Source: Ferdinandcohnia sp036962705
Lineage (GTDB): Bacteria; Bacillota; Bacilli; Bacillales; Bacillaceae_L
Direction of reading: 5' to 3'
DNA length: 64,000 nt
NCBI RefSeq assembly: GCF_036962705.1
Contig: NZ_JBALOQ010000013.1
Location: 186,001 to 250,000, forward strand
Under the pieces are notes generated by a model that saw only the letters and a list, made by a program, of their open reading frames with translations, had not been told where the DNA came from and made no database searches. Of the stretch, positions 1 to 8,598 are shown piece after piece. Position 1 is the first letter of the stretch. Each line of letters opens with the position of its first letter. The position numbers and the translations under genes are program-made.

Positions 1-62
1 CGGCCCGCTTCAATTGCTTGCGGGTCATACTTTGTTGATAACGTCTTTTCATTTCCTTCCAT
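1..62 (-). CDS. valS: Valyl-tRNA synthetase, N-terminal fragment (runs off the left edge)
   Basis: The enzyme charges tRNA-Val with valine in the cytoplasm. Only the first 20 codons are present, reading MEGNEKTLSTKYDPQAIEAG, which matches the N-terminus of Bacillus ValS. The ATG is preceded by a strong ribosome binding site (AAGGAGG, about 7 nt upstream). A T-box leader directly upstream fits an aminoacyl-tRNA synthetase gene. The position next to ysxE/spoVID matches the B. subtilis order. Confidence 0.85.
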   Translation of the reverse strand, partial: MEGNEKTLSTKYDPQAIEAG

Positions 63-84
63 GAGTTTACCTCCTTAAAAAATA

Positions 85-345
85 AAAAACTCCACTCATC
101 CTAATAAAAGGACGAATGGAGTGTATTCGCGGTACCACCTTTTTTCATAGATAAAAAAGATATCTATGCTCTCAAGAAAAGATAACGGCTTTTCACCGGC
201 TTTTACTACTCATTTTTCATAAAAGCTACTTAAGGGCGACCTTCCATCGTAACGTTCCTAAGAAATCTCACAGCTAATGATTTCTCTCTCTGAAGGGGTA
301 TTCGATGTACTCTTCCCTCTCATCGTATGTAAGCATTTATATATT
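85..345 (-). promoter_or_regulatory. T-box leader of valS with Rho-independent terminator
   Basis: On the minus strand the conserved T-box motif GGTGGTACCGCG (about 129-140) is followed by a terminator whose stem lies at 89-122 and ends in a T-run. Upstream helices about 200 nt long fit Stem I and the AG-rich loops of a T-box. Uncharged tRNA-Val should stabilise the antiterminator and allow read-through into valS. I could not fix the specifier codon; valine is inferred from the downstream gene. Confidence 0.85.
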
Positions 346-568
346 TACTTTAGAATTCTACTACTAATGTTTATAAATTTCAATAGGTATTGTCAATAAG
401 GGTAGCCAAGTTTTTTATACTTTATTCTCTTTCATGCATTTAGTTACAAAATTTTTATAACAAAATTGAAAGGAACTATTCTTCTTTTCCAAGCATATTT
501 TAGTTATAGGAAGTTTTTCCACCTTTTTGAACAAACACTTATAGGATTCCTTGAAGGGAGAGATCAGC

Positions 569-763
569 ATGAGAGGACGACGTTTTAGAAAATACTCTTA
601 TCCTCATTGGCTGCGACAATGTCGAGATGTATGTCACCAATTTATCATCCCCATCACTATTGTTCAAGCTGTTCGAACCATTTTTCTGCCAACATCGTTT
701 GATGTGCTTTTTTTAGCCATCTTAATATTACTTGCCGTTGCGTTTCACCTTGATATGATATAA
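569..763 (+). CDS. Small conserved-looking membrane protein of unknown function
   Basis: This is a 64-residue protein with a basic N-terminus (MRGRRFRKYSYPHWLRQCRD) and two hydrophobic stretches, about residues 25-40 and 45-62, probably two membrane segments. I chose the ATG at 569 because a GGGAG motif lies about 8 nt upstream. A TTG 18 nt earlier would overlap that ribosome binding site. It is the only plus-strand gene between the valS leader and ysxE. A structured repeat lies about 65 nt after its stop codon, followed by a terminator shared with ysxE. I do not recognise a family, so the function is unknown. Confidence 0.6.
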   Translation: MRGRRFRKYSYPHWLRQCRDVCHQFIIPITIVQAVRTIFLPTSFDVLFLAILILLAVAFHLDMI

Positions 764-828
764 CTTTATTCATTAGAGTCACCTACTTAATTAGCAGTAG
801 AATAAATGTCATAATTTATACATTTTTA

Positions 829-945
829 AGGAGGTAAACCAAGGTGAATAAAGTTATAACCTCCGGCATAGACATGCGATTTTCAAAGGAAATTTATCGA
901 GCAAGCTCGATAAAATCTGGGAGCAAATGCGCCAAGGCGTATTTG
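829..945 (+). repeat. Dispersed structured 3'-UTR repeat, copy A
   Basis: This is one of four related copies in the window (the others are at 3412-3540, 4894-5020 and 16335-16471). In sense orientation it shares the core GACATGCGATTTTCAAAGGA, then a TCGAGC/GCTCGA hairpin, then ATCTGG, then a CAAATGCGCC/GGCGTATTTG palindrome. It lies downstream of the small plus-strand gene and points the same way. The first hairpin is degenerate here, with only GGAGGT/ACCTCC pairing. Confidence 0.8.
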
Positions 946-950
946 ATAAA

Positions 951-979
951 AAATCCCATACTTCACTCCGTATGGGATT
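951..979. terminator. Bidirectional terminator between the small membrane gene and ysxE
   Basis: The stem AATCCCATAC/GTATGGGATT has a T-rich run on both strands. The ysxE stop codon lies in its loop, so the hairpin can serve ysxE on the minus strand and the small gene plus repeat on the plus strand. Confidence 0.75.
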
Positions 980-2015
980 CTTCTTCTTCCTGCTCTTTTC
1001 TTTTTCGTTCCGCCTCAAGAAGTTTAACGGAAACAAATTCAATGTTTTTCGTCAGCCAATAAGCACGTTGTAAAACTTGGACATGCTCCCGCTCAGATTT
1101 CCTTTGTTTATGTTCAGTATAACTGCGCACACACTTATAAATGGGCTCTGGAAAGGTTAAATGACTTAATAAAAGATAAAATTCTTCTTCCCTTAACGGA
1201 AAACGGCTTTGATAGGATTCAAACCATTCTAGACAATCCGTACATAGGGTCGGATAGGTTTTTAATATCCGAAAATAGAGACTTACTAAATCATTTGTAG
1301 GACTAGCATAGCCAGCCCTCTCAAAATTCGAAAGATATCCTTTTCCACTTTCATCATATAAAAAATGAGTATCTGATAAATTATTAAGTGTTAAGGCGGT
1401 ACGGAGAGACTTCCTCTCTACCATTAATTCATGCCATTTATCAAGCTGAGTCCTTGCAAATGATGAGGCTAGACTGATTTCGTAAAAATACGTACAGAAC
1501 TGAAGTTCAAAGGGAGACATATACCATTTTGTCTCTGCTTCTTCAACAAATCTTTCTAAAAACTGGTTTCGTTCTTCCCATTTTTGGATGATTGTTTCAT
1601 AATGTCCTGTGATTTCATTTTTATCGTTAATTTGTTGTTTTCTTACCGTTGTAAGATGAACCCTTGCGATTTCTTTAAATACAGCATCGTAATGATCTCC
1701 ACGGTGCTCGAGGGTGCCGCTTTTTAACCATGGCATCAGATAATAATACTTTTGATTATGATAGACAAGGTATTTCCCTTCGACGGTTGGGTAAATGGGT
1801 ACTGCTCTTGTGTAACCCTGTTGAAATAATTGTTGAAGGAAAGTGGGGAAGGACGGATTGATTTTGTGTGAAATGGATTTTAGAGCATAAATACCTCTGT
1901 TCGTGACGACTTTTGTGATTTTGCCGAGCTGTTCAAACGATGAGTTCTGTAAGTTATATTTTTTTAAGATGGGCCCGATACTACTAACATCGTTTTTATT
2001 CATTGGGCCAATCAC
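963..2015 (-). CDS. ysxE: Spore coat-associated kinase-like protein YsxE (CotS family)
   Basis: This 350-residue protein has the aminoglycoside phosphotransferase / CotS-like fold seen in spore coat proteins, with family-like segments such as YYYLMPWLKSG (about 90-100) and the loop LSDTHFLYDESGKGYLSNFE. In Bacillus, YsxE is a coat protein whose assembly depends on SpoVID. The proposed start is a GTG with AGGA about 6 nt upstream; an in-frame ATG four codons later has no good ribosome binding site. It follows spoVID after about 67 bp, so the two are probably cotranscribed in the mother cell. Kinase activity is not established for this family. Confidence 0.85.
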   Translation of the reverse strand: MIGPMNKNDVSSIGPILKKYNLQNSSFEQLGKITKVVTNRGIYALKSISHKINPSFPTFLQQLFQQGYTRAVPIYPTVEGKYLVYHNQKYYYLMPWLKSGTLEHRGDHYDAVFKEIARVHLTTVRKQQINDKNEITGHYETIIQKWEERNQFLERFVEEAETKWYMSPFELQFCTYFYEISLASSFARTQLDKWHELMVERKSLRTALTLNNLSDTHFLYDESGKGYLSNFERAGYASPTNDLVSLYFRILKTYPTLCTDCLEWFESYQSRFPLREEEFYLLLSHLTFPEPIYKCVRSYTEHKQRKSEREHVQVLQRAYWLTKNIEFVSVKLLEAERKRKEQEEEESHTE

Positions 2016-2082
2016 TCACTTTCCTGACAATTTTTATAAAGAAAACAGGGCGAGGTTTTCCTCCCCACCCTATCAAATGATC

Positions 2083-3255
2083 TTACGTATTCGCTTGGAC
2101 AGGGATATATAATAGCTGTCCTTCAGAGACGGAATCGGTATTTAGTGAATTAACACGTATTAAATGTTGCACGCTTATTTCATAACGCTGTGCAATCTTT
2201 TCCAATGAATCTCCATGTTGAACAATACAGATTTTCATCGGCGCATGGTCATCCACTTCATCCCTGCCAAAAATTTTGGTTAATAATAAATCATTTTCAT
2301 TTCGTTTTGCTGACTTCTCTGATTGTTCTTCCCTTTGCTCTTTATCCACTTCTTTTTCCTGTAAGGCAGTAGAGCTTTTCTTATTTTGTTGATCTGAACC
2401 AAAGGTTAATTCATTATCATGTCTTGCTTTTACTTCGATTGAAGGTGTTAAAACGGCTTGAACCTCTTCTTCTTTAATCGCTTCGACAACCTCAACTTCC
2501 TCTTGTTCCTGATAGACCTCTTTTCTAGCTTCCACTTCAAATGGAACAAAAAGTTCTGCATCCGCTTCTTCATCCTGCTGTTCACTTACAGCAATTACTT
2601 CCTGTTCTTCTACCTCTTTATGTAGCACTACTTCCTTTTGGTTTGGCAGTACTACCTCTTCTTGCTCAATGACTCTTGCTTCTGCAACCACTTGAACATC
2701 ATCATCTTCTACCTCAACGAACGAACTGCTCCTTACAAGCTCTAGCTCTTCTTCAGCAAGTTGTTCACTCAAAATAGGGGTCTGTTCTTCTTGTTTGATA
2801 TCCTCTTGGGCAACTTCCTCTTTAGGTGCTTGAGTAACGCCTTGGATACCACTAATGGCTAAATCAGCAACGATTTGTAGACAGCCACGCTTTGGGATTT
2901 CATAGTCAAATGTTTCAATCAATACATACACATCATCTAAGCTTCGAACACGATCTTGTGGAATTGTAATATCGACAGGGAAGCGATGGTTTAGTTCACT
3001 AATCCCATCCTCACGCGTGATAACCTCATTTACAAGTCGAACCGAGGCAAAGTTACGTTCTTCATCTTCTGCATCGTTATCATCTATTCGATATTCACCT
3101 GCTAGCTGTAATGCACCGCGAATGGACACATATTGGTCATGCTCTTGAATGACAATATCCGGGTCAAGTGATATTGAGATGAGCTCAGAGACTTCCTGTC
3201 CCTTTTGAAACCAGACTGATTCCTCTACTGAAAATCGTAAGTTTTCAGATGACAT
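2083..3255 (-). CDS. spoVID: Spore coat morphogenetic protein SpoVID
   Basis: SpoVID drives encasement of the forespore by the coat. The 390-residue product starts with the family-typical MSSENLRFSVEESVWFQKGQ. The conserved N-terminal domain (about 1-135) is followed by a long, strongly acidic low-complexity middle (about 140-335) rich in E, Q and V, and then a C-terminal LysM domain (about 342-388, from ICIVQHGDSLEKIAQRYEIS to GQLLYIPVQ). In B. subtilis the LysM domain binds lipid II/peptidoglycan precursor and SafA. An operon with ysxE is likely. Expression in the mother cell is known for the family, but no SigE promoter was checked here. Confidence 0.93.
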   Translation of the reverse strand: MSSENLRFSVEESVWFQKGQEVSELISISLDPDIVIQEHDQYVSIRGALQLAGEYRIDDNDAEDEERNFASVRLVNEVITREDGISELNHRFPVDITIPQDRVRSLDDVYVLIETFDYEIPKRGCLQIVADLAISGIQGVTQAPKEEVAQEDIKQEEQTPILSEQLAEEELELVRSSSFVEVEDDDVQVVAEARVIEQEEVVLPNQKEVVLHKEVEEQEVIAVSEQQDEEADAELFVPFEVEARKEVYQEQEEVEVVEAIKEEEVQAVLTPSIEVKARHDNELTFGSDQQNKKSSTALQEKEVDKEQREEQSEKSAKRNENDLLLTKIFGRDEVDDHAPMKICIVQHGDSLEKIAQRYEISVQHLIRVNSLNTDSVSEGQLLYIPVQANT

Positions 3256-3363
3256 CAGCTACTCCTCCTTTCAGTCTCCTTCAAAACAGATTTATTATGA
3301 CATTACAATTTTTATGATAGTTTTAAGGGAATTATGATAATTCTTAAAGAAGTTCTGCAAATA

Positions 3364-3404
3364 AAAAGGCAGACTCAGATGATTTTACCTGAGTCTGCCT
3401 TTTG
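3364..3404 (-). terminator. Terminator after hemL
   Basis: The stem AGGCAGACTCAG/CTGAGTCTGCCT has a 10-nt loop and is followed on the minus strand by TTTTTAT. It closes the hem operon after repeat copy B. A shorter T-run on the other side gives weaker bidirectional potential. Confidence 0.8.
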
Positions 3405-3411
3405 TCCATAT

Positions 3412-3540
3412 TCAAATATGCTTACCGTATTTGCGTCCAGATTTTTCGAGCACGCTCGAAAACTTCCATTGAAAATCGCATGTCTCCGCCGGAAGCTTTA
3501 ACCTTATTGAGCTGGGTTCGAACCCGTCTCGATAAAGTTA
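3412..3540 (-). repeat. Dispersed structured 3'-UTR repeat, copy B
   Basis: On the minus strand it begins exactly at the hemL stop codon TAA, which is the first base triplet of a long hairpin (TAACTTTATCGAG ... CTCAATAAGGTTA). After that come AGCTTCCGGCGGAGACATGC, the core GCGATTTTCAATGGAAG, the TTTTCGAGC/GCTCGAAAA hairpin, ATCTGGACGCAAATACG and a degenerate terminal palindrome. It lies between hemL and its terminator. Confidence 0.85.
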
Positions 3541-4827
3541 ACCTTTTAGTTTTGAAAATGCTTTTTCAGCTGCTTGAATTGTTTTTTCGATATCTTCATC
3601 AGAATGAGCTGTTGAAAGGAAAAGCCCTTCAAATTGAGACGGTGGAAGGAATACTCCTTCATTTGCCATTTCACGATAATACGTTGCAAAATACTCTAAA
3701 TTAGATGTTTTAGCAACATCATAGTTAATTACCTTTTCATTAGTAAAGAAGAAGCCAATCATTGATCCAGCACGGTTGATACAATGTGGAATGTCATACT
3801 TTTCAGCTGCTTTAGTAAATCCTTCTTCCAGTCGATCAGCTTTCTTGATAAATTCTGTGTAGTCTTCAGGTTTTAGCTGTGATAAAGTCTCATAGCCTGC
3901 AGCCATTGCTAATGGATTACCTGAAAGTGTCCCTGCTTGATAGATTGGTCCAGCTGGTGCGATTTGTTCCATGATGTCTGCACGGCCGCCATATGCACCT
4001 ACAGGTAGACCACCTCCGATTACTTTGCCAAGACAAGTGATATCAGGGGTGACACCAAAATAGCCTTGTGCACAATTATAATCGACACGGAATCCTGTCA
4101 TAACCTCATCAAAAATTAGCAATGTTCCGTACTGTGTTGTAATCTCACGAAGACCTTCAAGGAATCCGGGCTGCGGAGGAACAACACCCATATTACCTGC
4201 TACTGGCTCAACAATCACTCCAGCAATATCTTCTCCAAACTGTTCAAATGCGTATTTTACTGCTTCAAAATCATTATAAGGAACAGTGATTGTGTTTTTG
4301 GCAATGCCCTCAGGTACTCCTGGACTATCAGGTAGGCCAAGTGTAGCAACACCAGAGCCTGCTTTAATTAATAATGAATCCCCATGTCCATGATAACAGC
4401 CTTCAAATTTCAAGATCTTATTACGGCCTGTATAACCTCGGGCTAAACGTAATGCACTCATAGTGGCTTCTGTTCCGGAGTTTACCATACGAACGATTTC
4501 GATTGATGGGACTCTTTCAATTACTAGTTTAGCAAGCTTATTTTCAGATAATGATGGAGCGCCAAAGCTTGTTCCCATCTCTGTTGCTTTTTTAAGGGCT
4601 TCAACCACTTGATCATTTGCATGACCGTGAATAAGAGGTCCCCATGATAGTACGTAATCTATGTATTCATTTCCATCGATATCATATATTTTAGATCCTT
4701 TTCCACGCTCCATGAAGATTGGATCCATATTAACAGATTTGAAAGCACGAACTGGGCTATTTACGCCACCTGGCATAAGGTGAATGCTTTCTGAAAATGC
4801 CGCTTTTGACTTTTCATAACTTCTCAT
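3538..4827 (-). CDS. hemL: Glutamate-1-semialdehyde 2,1-aminomutase
   Basis: This PLP enzyme converts glutamate-1-semialdehyde to 5-aminolevulinate, the second step of C5-pathway heme synthesis. The 429-residue length is normal. The PLP-binding lysine is in LGKVIGGGLPVGAYGG (about residue 267), and the segments MVNSGTEATMSALRLARG and GCYHGHGD are typical. The GGGG-rich ribosome binding site is about 9 nt before the ATG. It is the last gene of hemA-X-C-D-B-L, separated from hemB by repeat copy C. Its stop codon coincides with the start of copy B. Confidence 0.97.
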   Translation of the reverse strand: MRSYEKSKAAFSESIHLMPGGVNSPVRAFKSVNMDPIFMERGKGSKIYDIDGNEYIDYVLSWGPLIHGHANDQVVEALKKATEMGTSFGAPSLSENKLAKLVIERVPSIEIVRMVNSGTEATMSALRLARGYTGRNKILKFEGCYHGHGDSLLIKAGSGVATLGLPDSPGVPEGIAKNTITVPYNDFEAVKYAFEQFGEDIAGVIVEPVAGNMGVVPPQPGFLEGLREITTQYGTLLIFDEVMTGFRVDYNCAQGYFGVTPDITCLGKVIGGGLPVGAYGGRADIMEQIAPAGPIYQAGTLSGNPLAMAAGYETLSQLKPEDYTEFIKKADRLEEGFTKAAEKYDIPHCINRAGSMIGFFFTNEKVINYDVAKTSNLEYFATYYREMANEGVFLPPSQFEGLFLSTAHSDEDIEKTIQAAEKAFSKLKG

Positions 4828-4893
4828 CTTCGTAACCCCTTTCTTTAAATCGGGCCTGACACCTATGCGTTAATGAGGGATAGGCACTTAATT

Positions 4894-5020
4894 CAAATAC
4901 GCCAAGGCGTATTTGCGTCCAGATTTTTTTCGAGCCTTGCTCGAAAAGTTTCCTTTAAAAATCGCATGTGTCCGCCGAGGCTAATAACTTCCTTCAGCTT
5001 CCGCTGAAGAAAGTTATTAG
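4894..5020 (-). repeat. Dispersed structured 3'-UTR repeat, copy C (inside the hem operon)
   Basis: It overlaps the hemB stop codon and occupies most of the hemB-hemL gap. The first hairpin, CTAATAACTTTCTTCAGC paired with GCTGAAGGAAGTTATTAG, shows compensatory changes relative to copy D. The core, the TTTTCGAGC/GCTCGAAAA hairpin and the perfect palindrome CAAATACGCC/GGCGTATTTG are all present. This copy has no terminator of its own, and transcription must continue into hemL. Confidence 0.85.
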
Positions 5021-5997
5021 TTTTCCTTTAACCAACGTGCAACATCTTTTGAATGATATGTAATAATTAGATCTGCTCCTGCTCGTTTCATTCCAGTTAG
5101 CATTTCCATGACGATTTCTTTTTCATTTATCCAACCGTTTTGGGCTGCTGCTTTGATCATCGAATATTCACCACTAACATTATAAGCAACAACTGGTGCA
5201 TTAAAATGATTTTTAACATCGCGTACGATATCTAAATATGATAATGCTGGCTTGACGATTAAGAAATCTGCTCCTTCTTCAATATCAGATTCAGCTTCAC
5301 GTAATGCTTCTAAACGGTTTGCATAATCCATTTGATAGGTTTTACGATCCCCAAACGAAGGAGTACTCCCGGCTGCATCACGGAATGGACCATAAAATGC
5401 AGATGAATACTTAACCGCATAGGACATAATTGGCACATTCTCAAAGCCCGCTTCGTCGAGGCCGTGGCGAATGGCTGTCACAAATCCATCCATCATGTTA
5501 GATGGTGCAATGATATCTGCACCTGCTTTTGCCTGACTTACAGCTGTTTTAGCTAATAATTCAAGTGAAGGATCATTTAGTACTTGTCCGTTCTCGATCA
5601 CTCCACAATGACCGTGTGATGTATATTCACAAAGGCAAGTATCTGCAATCACGATTAGCTCTGGATGTTTTTCTTTTATTAACCGAGTCGCTTCTTGAAC
5701 AATACCATGATTATGATAAGCCCCTGTACCGACTTCGTCTTTTTCATTAGGTACACCAAATAAAATCACTGACTTAATTCCTAATTCGACAATCTCATCT
5801 AATTCTTGTTGTAGTAAATCTAATGAAATATTGTAGACACCTGGCATTGAGGTAACTTCTGTTTTTTTATTTTCCCCTTCCACAATGAATAATGGGTAAA
5901 TTAAATCATCGGTATGTAGATGTGTTTCACGAACTAATGCTCTCATGTTTGCGGATTGGCGTAATCTTCGATGTCTAGCAAATTGCAATTTCTCCAT
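5017..5997 (-). CDS. hemB: Delta-aminolevulinic acid dehydratase (porphobilinogen synthase)
   Basis: The enzyme condenses two 5-aminolevulinate molecules to porphobilinogen. The 326-residue length is normal. The zinc-binding cysteine cluster is DTCLCEYTSHGHCG (about 118-131) and the Schiff-base lysines lie in the regions SYAVKYSSAFYGPFRDA and IVKPALSYLD. It lies 3 bp downstream of hemD, within the hem operon. The stop codon sits inside the first hairpin of repeat copy C. Confidence 0.97.
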   Translation of the reverse strand: MEKLQFARHRRLRQSANMRALVRETHLHTDDLIYPLFIVEGENKKTEVTSMPGVYNISLDLLQQELDEIVELGIKSVILFGVPNEKDEVGTGAYHNHGIVQEATRLIKEKHPELIVIADTCLCEYTSHGHCGVIENGQVLNDPSLELLAKTAVSQAKAGADIIAPSNMMDGFVTAIRHGLDEAGFENVPIMSYAVKYSSAFYGPFRDAAGSTPSFGDRKTYQMDYANRLEALREAESDIEEGADFLIVKPALSYLDIVRDVKNHFNAPVVAYNVSGEYSMIKAAAQNGWINEKEIVMEMLTGMKRAGADLIITYHSKDVARWLKEN

Positions 5998-6000
5998 CTT

Positions 6001-6801
6001 TTATTCTCCTCCTTGAGCTTGTAAAAAATCAATGATTTCCGTTAGTAAATGGTCAATTGTGTAATTTATAGGACGAATATGAATCGGGATATGTAATTGC
6101 TCTGCCGCTTTGCTTGTTTCCGGTCCGATGCAAGCGAATAGTACATGCTTTGTCCAATCCTTCCACTCAGTTTGTTCCACCATTTTATAGAATTGCCTCA
6201 CTGTAGATGGACTTGTAAAGGTTATAATATCAATTTGTTTTTCTTTTAAAAGCTCAATTAAACGTTCCTTTTCACAAGAATCTCCTGCTGTCTCATAGAC
6301 AATTAAATCAGTAGCTAAAGCACCGCGTTTTGTTAGTTCATCGACTAAATAAGAACGTCCTAAATTCCCGCGAGCTAACAAAAAGTGGACGTCTTTCTTC
6401 ACATACGGCCTTAAACTTTCATACAAACCTTCGGCGATAAATTCATCCGGAACCAACTCAGGATGATAGCCTTTAGCTATCAAGGCCTTTTCAGTTTTTG
6501 TACCTACAACAGCTATTTTAGGCATACTAAGTTTTTTACTTACTTTTTCCATTACTTGATCATAAAAATCAAAAAAGAAATCAACGCCATTTTTACTCGT
6601 AAATATCAACCACTCATATGTGTCTAAATTCTCTATTGTTTCTTCAATAAAACTTATATCATTTGGTTTTTGGAACGTTAGCAATGGAATTTCAATTGGA
6701 GTTCCACCGGCTGCCAAAATTTTCTTAGAAAATTCAGCAGCCGCACCTTTACCTCTTGTATTTAAGATCGTTTTCCCTAGAAGAGGTTGTTCGCCTTCCA
6801 T
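6001..6801 (-). CDS. hemD: Uroporphyrinogen-III synthase
   Basis: HemD cyclises hydroxymethylbilane with inversion of ring D to give uroporphyrinogen III. The family is poorly conserved, but the 266-residue length, the segments GKTILNTRGKGAAAEFSKKI (N-terminal lobe), WLIFTSKNGVDFFF and DIITFTSPSTVRQF, and the position between hemC and hemB make the call secure. Its start codon overlaps the end of hemC, which suggests translational coupling. Confidence 0.94.
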   Translation of the reverse strand: MEGEQPLLGKTILNTRGKGAAAEFSKKILAAGGTPIEIPLLTFQKPNDISFIEETIENLDTYEWLIFTSKNGVDFFFDFYDQVMEKVSKKLSMPKIAVVGTKTEKALIAKGYHPELVPDEFIAEGLYESLRPYVKKDVHFLLARGNLGRSYLVDELTKRGALATDLIVYETAGDSCEKERLIELLKEKQIDIITFTSPSTVRQFYKMVEQTEWKDWTKHVLFACIGPETSKAAEQLHIPIHIRPINYTIDHLLTEIIDFLQAQGGE

Positions 6802-7733
6802 TACTTGTTAAGCTCCTCTTTCACTTGATCAATTAACTCTTTTGCACCAAGGTCTGTTAGTTTTTTAGCTGCTTCAAGTCCCACTTCAATTGGATTTTTT
6901 CCATAAACTTGTTCCTTGTATATGATTTTACCATCAGGTGAGCCAACCAACGCTGTTAATGCTATTTCTTTATCATCTGACATCGTTGCATAAGCCGCAA
7001 TTGGTACTTGGCAACCACCCTCCATTTTATGAAGGAAAGAACGCTCGGCAGAAACCGTGTTTTGCGTATATTCATCATTTAATTTTGACAATGCAAGCAA
7101 AATTTCGGTATCGTCTTCGCGGCATTCAATGGCAAGAGCACCTTGCCCAACTGCTGGTAAACAAACCTCTGGTTCCACAAATTCCGAGACTACATCGTCA
7201 GACCAACCCAATCGTTTTAAGCCTGCTGCAGCCAATACGATTGCATCGTAGTCTTCATTTTCTAGCTTTGCAAGTCTTGTATCGATGTTTCCACGAATCC
7301 ATTTAATCTCGATATCATCTCTTTTTGCTAGGAGCTGTGCACTTCTTCGTAAGCTGCTTGTTCCTACAATAGCCCCACTAGGAAGCTTTTCAAAGGATAC
7401 CTCTCCCTTCGAAATGATTACATCACGGTGGTCTTCACGCTTTGGAACACATCCGATAACAAGTCCTTCAGGTAACACAGCAGGCATATCCTTCATACTG
7501 TGGACAGCCATATCAATTTCCTTATCAAACAAGGCTTGTTCAATTTCCTTTACGAAAAGGCCTTTACCTCCAACCTTTGATAAAGTAACATCAAGGATTT
7601 TATCACCTTTTGTGACGATTTCTTTTACCTCAAATTCATAGGGAACACCAAGATTCTTAAGCTGCTGAATCACCCAGTTTGTTTGTGTAATCGCTAATTT
7701 ACTTCTTCGAGAACCAACAATAATTTTTCTCAT
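6801..7733 (-). CDS. hemC: Porphobilinogen deaminase (hydroxymethylbilane synthase)
   Basis: It polymerises four porphobilinogens into hydroxymethylbilane. The 310-residue product shows the N-terminal IIVGSRRSKLAITQTNWV, the active-site aspartate region HSMKDMPAVLPEGL, the arginine-rich GTSSLRRSAQL, and the dipyrromethane-cofactor cysteine in EGGCQVPIAAYA. It lies between hemX and hemD in the hem operon. Confidence 0.97.
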   Translation of the reverse strand: MRKIIVGSRRSKLAITQTNWVIQQLKNLGVPYEFEVKEIVTKGDKILDVTLSKVGGKGLFVKEIEQALFDKEIDMAVHSMKDMPAVLPEGLVIGCVPKREDHRDVIISKGEVSFEKLPSGAIVGTSSLRRSAQLLAKRDDIEIKWIRGNIDTRLAKLENEDYDAIVLAAAGLKRLGWSDDVVSEFVEPEVCLPAVGQGALAIECREDDTEILLALSKLNDEYTQNTVSAERSFLHKMEGGCQVPIAAYATMSDDKEIALTALVGSPDGKIIYKEQVYGKNPIEVGLEAAKKLTDLGAKELIDQVKEELNK

Positions 7734-7748
7734 ATATGCTCCTCCTGT

Positions 7749-8582
7749 CTATGTATGCCAAAAATGAAAACTCGATAAGCTTCCGAATAAAAAGAAATTA
7801 ACAAGTAAAAGTAAAAATGCTCCTATATTCCAGTAGGCAATTGTTTTTCCTTGGAGCTTCTGAACAACCCGTTTATAAAGGTACCAAGCATAGATAACTA
7901 ATACAAAAAAGGAACCTAACACCTTTGCATCGTAGAAATAAAAATTCTCAACTTTAATATAGGCCCATAGCACGCCTAATATAAGGGCTAATAAAAGCAT
8001 GGGCACCCCAATTAGATTCAATACATAAGACATATGGTCAAGCTTCGATAAATCATCAAGTCGAAGAAGTCGTTTTCCCCATTTTTTCTTTTTCAACAAA
8101 TTGTATTGAATTAAATAAAGGATTGAAAAAACAAAAGAAATTGAAAAAGCCCCATAAGAAAGAATCGCCATTGAGATGTGGATCATGAGCAACTCTGATA
8201 TAAGTTGACTTTCCACCGCACTAGAACCATGCTGACCTGGAGCAAATGTATGTAAGGCCATAATGAAAAACCCTAATAAATTTGTAAAAAAAACGATGAA
8301 ATCCACCCTCAAAAACTTGTTTAAAATTAAAGAGAGCGTAATCAAAACCCATGCATAAAAATAGAGCCCTTCAAACATCGACAATATCGGCAATCTACCT
8401 GTATGAAGCATTCTTGTGAGTAGAAAAATCGACTGAATTACCCATACAAATGCAAGTAACCAGAAGGCAAACTTGTTTACCTTCCGGTTATTATGAAGAA
8501 AGTCTATAAAATAAAGGAGGACACTTAAGGCATAGAGAATTACAGTAAACTCATGTAATCTCGTTACATTCATCTCTACCAT
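7749..8582 (-). CDS. hemX: HemX, CcsA/CcmC-like membrane protein of the heme operon
   Basis: This is a 277-residue integral membrane protein with about eight hydrophobic segments and the cytochrome c assembly-protein (CcsA/CcmC) signature around HISMAILSYGAFSISFVFSILYL. In B. subtilis HemX lowers the cellular amount of HemA. The first ATG (MVEMNV) has AGAGGAAAA at good spacing, so I prefer it to the second ATG. It sits between hemA and hemC. Confidence 0.9.
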   Translation of the reverse strand: MVEMNVTRLHEFTVILYALSVLLYFIDFLHNNRKVNKFAFWLLAFVWVIQSIFLLTRMLHTGRLPILSMFEGLYFYAWVLITLSLILNKFLRVDFIVFFTNLLGFFIMALHTFAPGQHGSSAVESQLISELLMIHISMAILSYGAFSISFVFSILYLIQYNLLKKKKWGKRLLRLDDLSKLDHMSYVLNLIGVPMLLLALILGVLWAYIKVENFYFYDAKVLGSFFVLVIYAWYLYKRVVQKLQGKTIAYWNIGAFLLLLVNFFLFGSLSSFHFWHT

Positions 8583-8598
8583 ATCGATTTTCCTCTCA

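Noticed and set aside
844..1062. Plus-strand frame of 72 codons with a strong AAGGAGG upstream
   Set aside because: It runs antisense through the ysxE 3' end, and the AGGAGG is one arm of the repeat-copy A hairpin (GGAGGT/ACCTCC). Its composition is that of a shadow frame.
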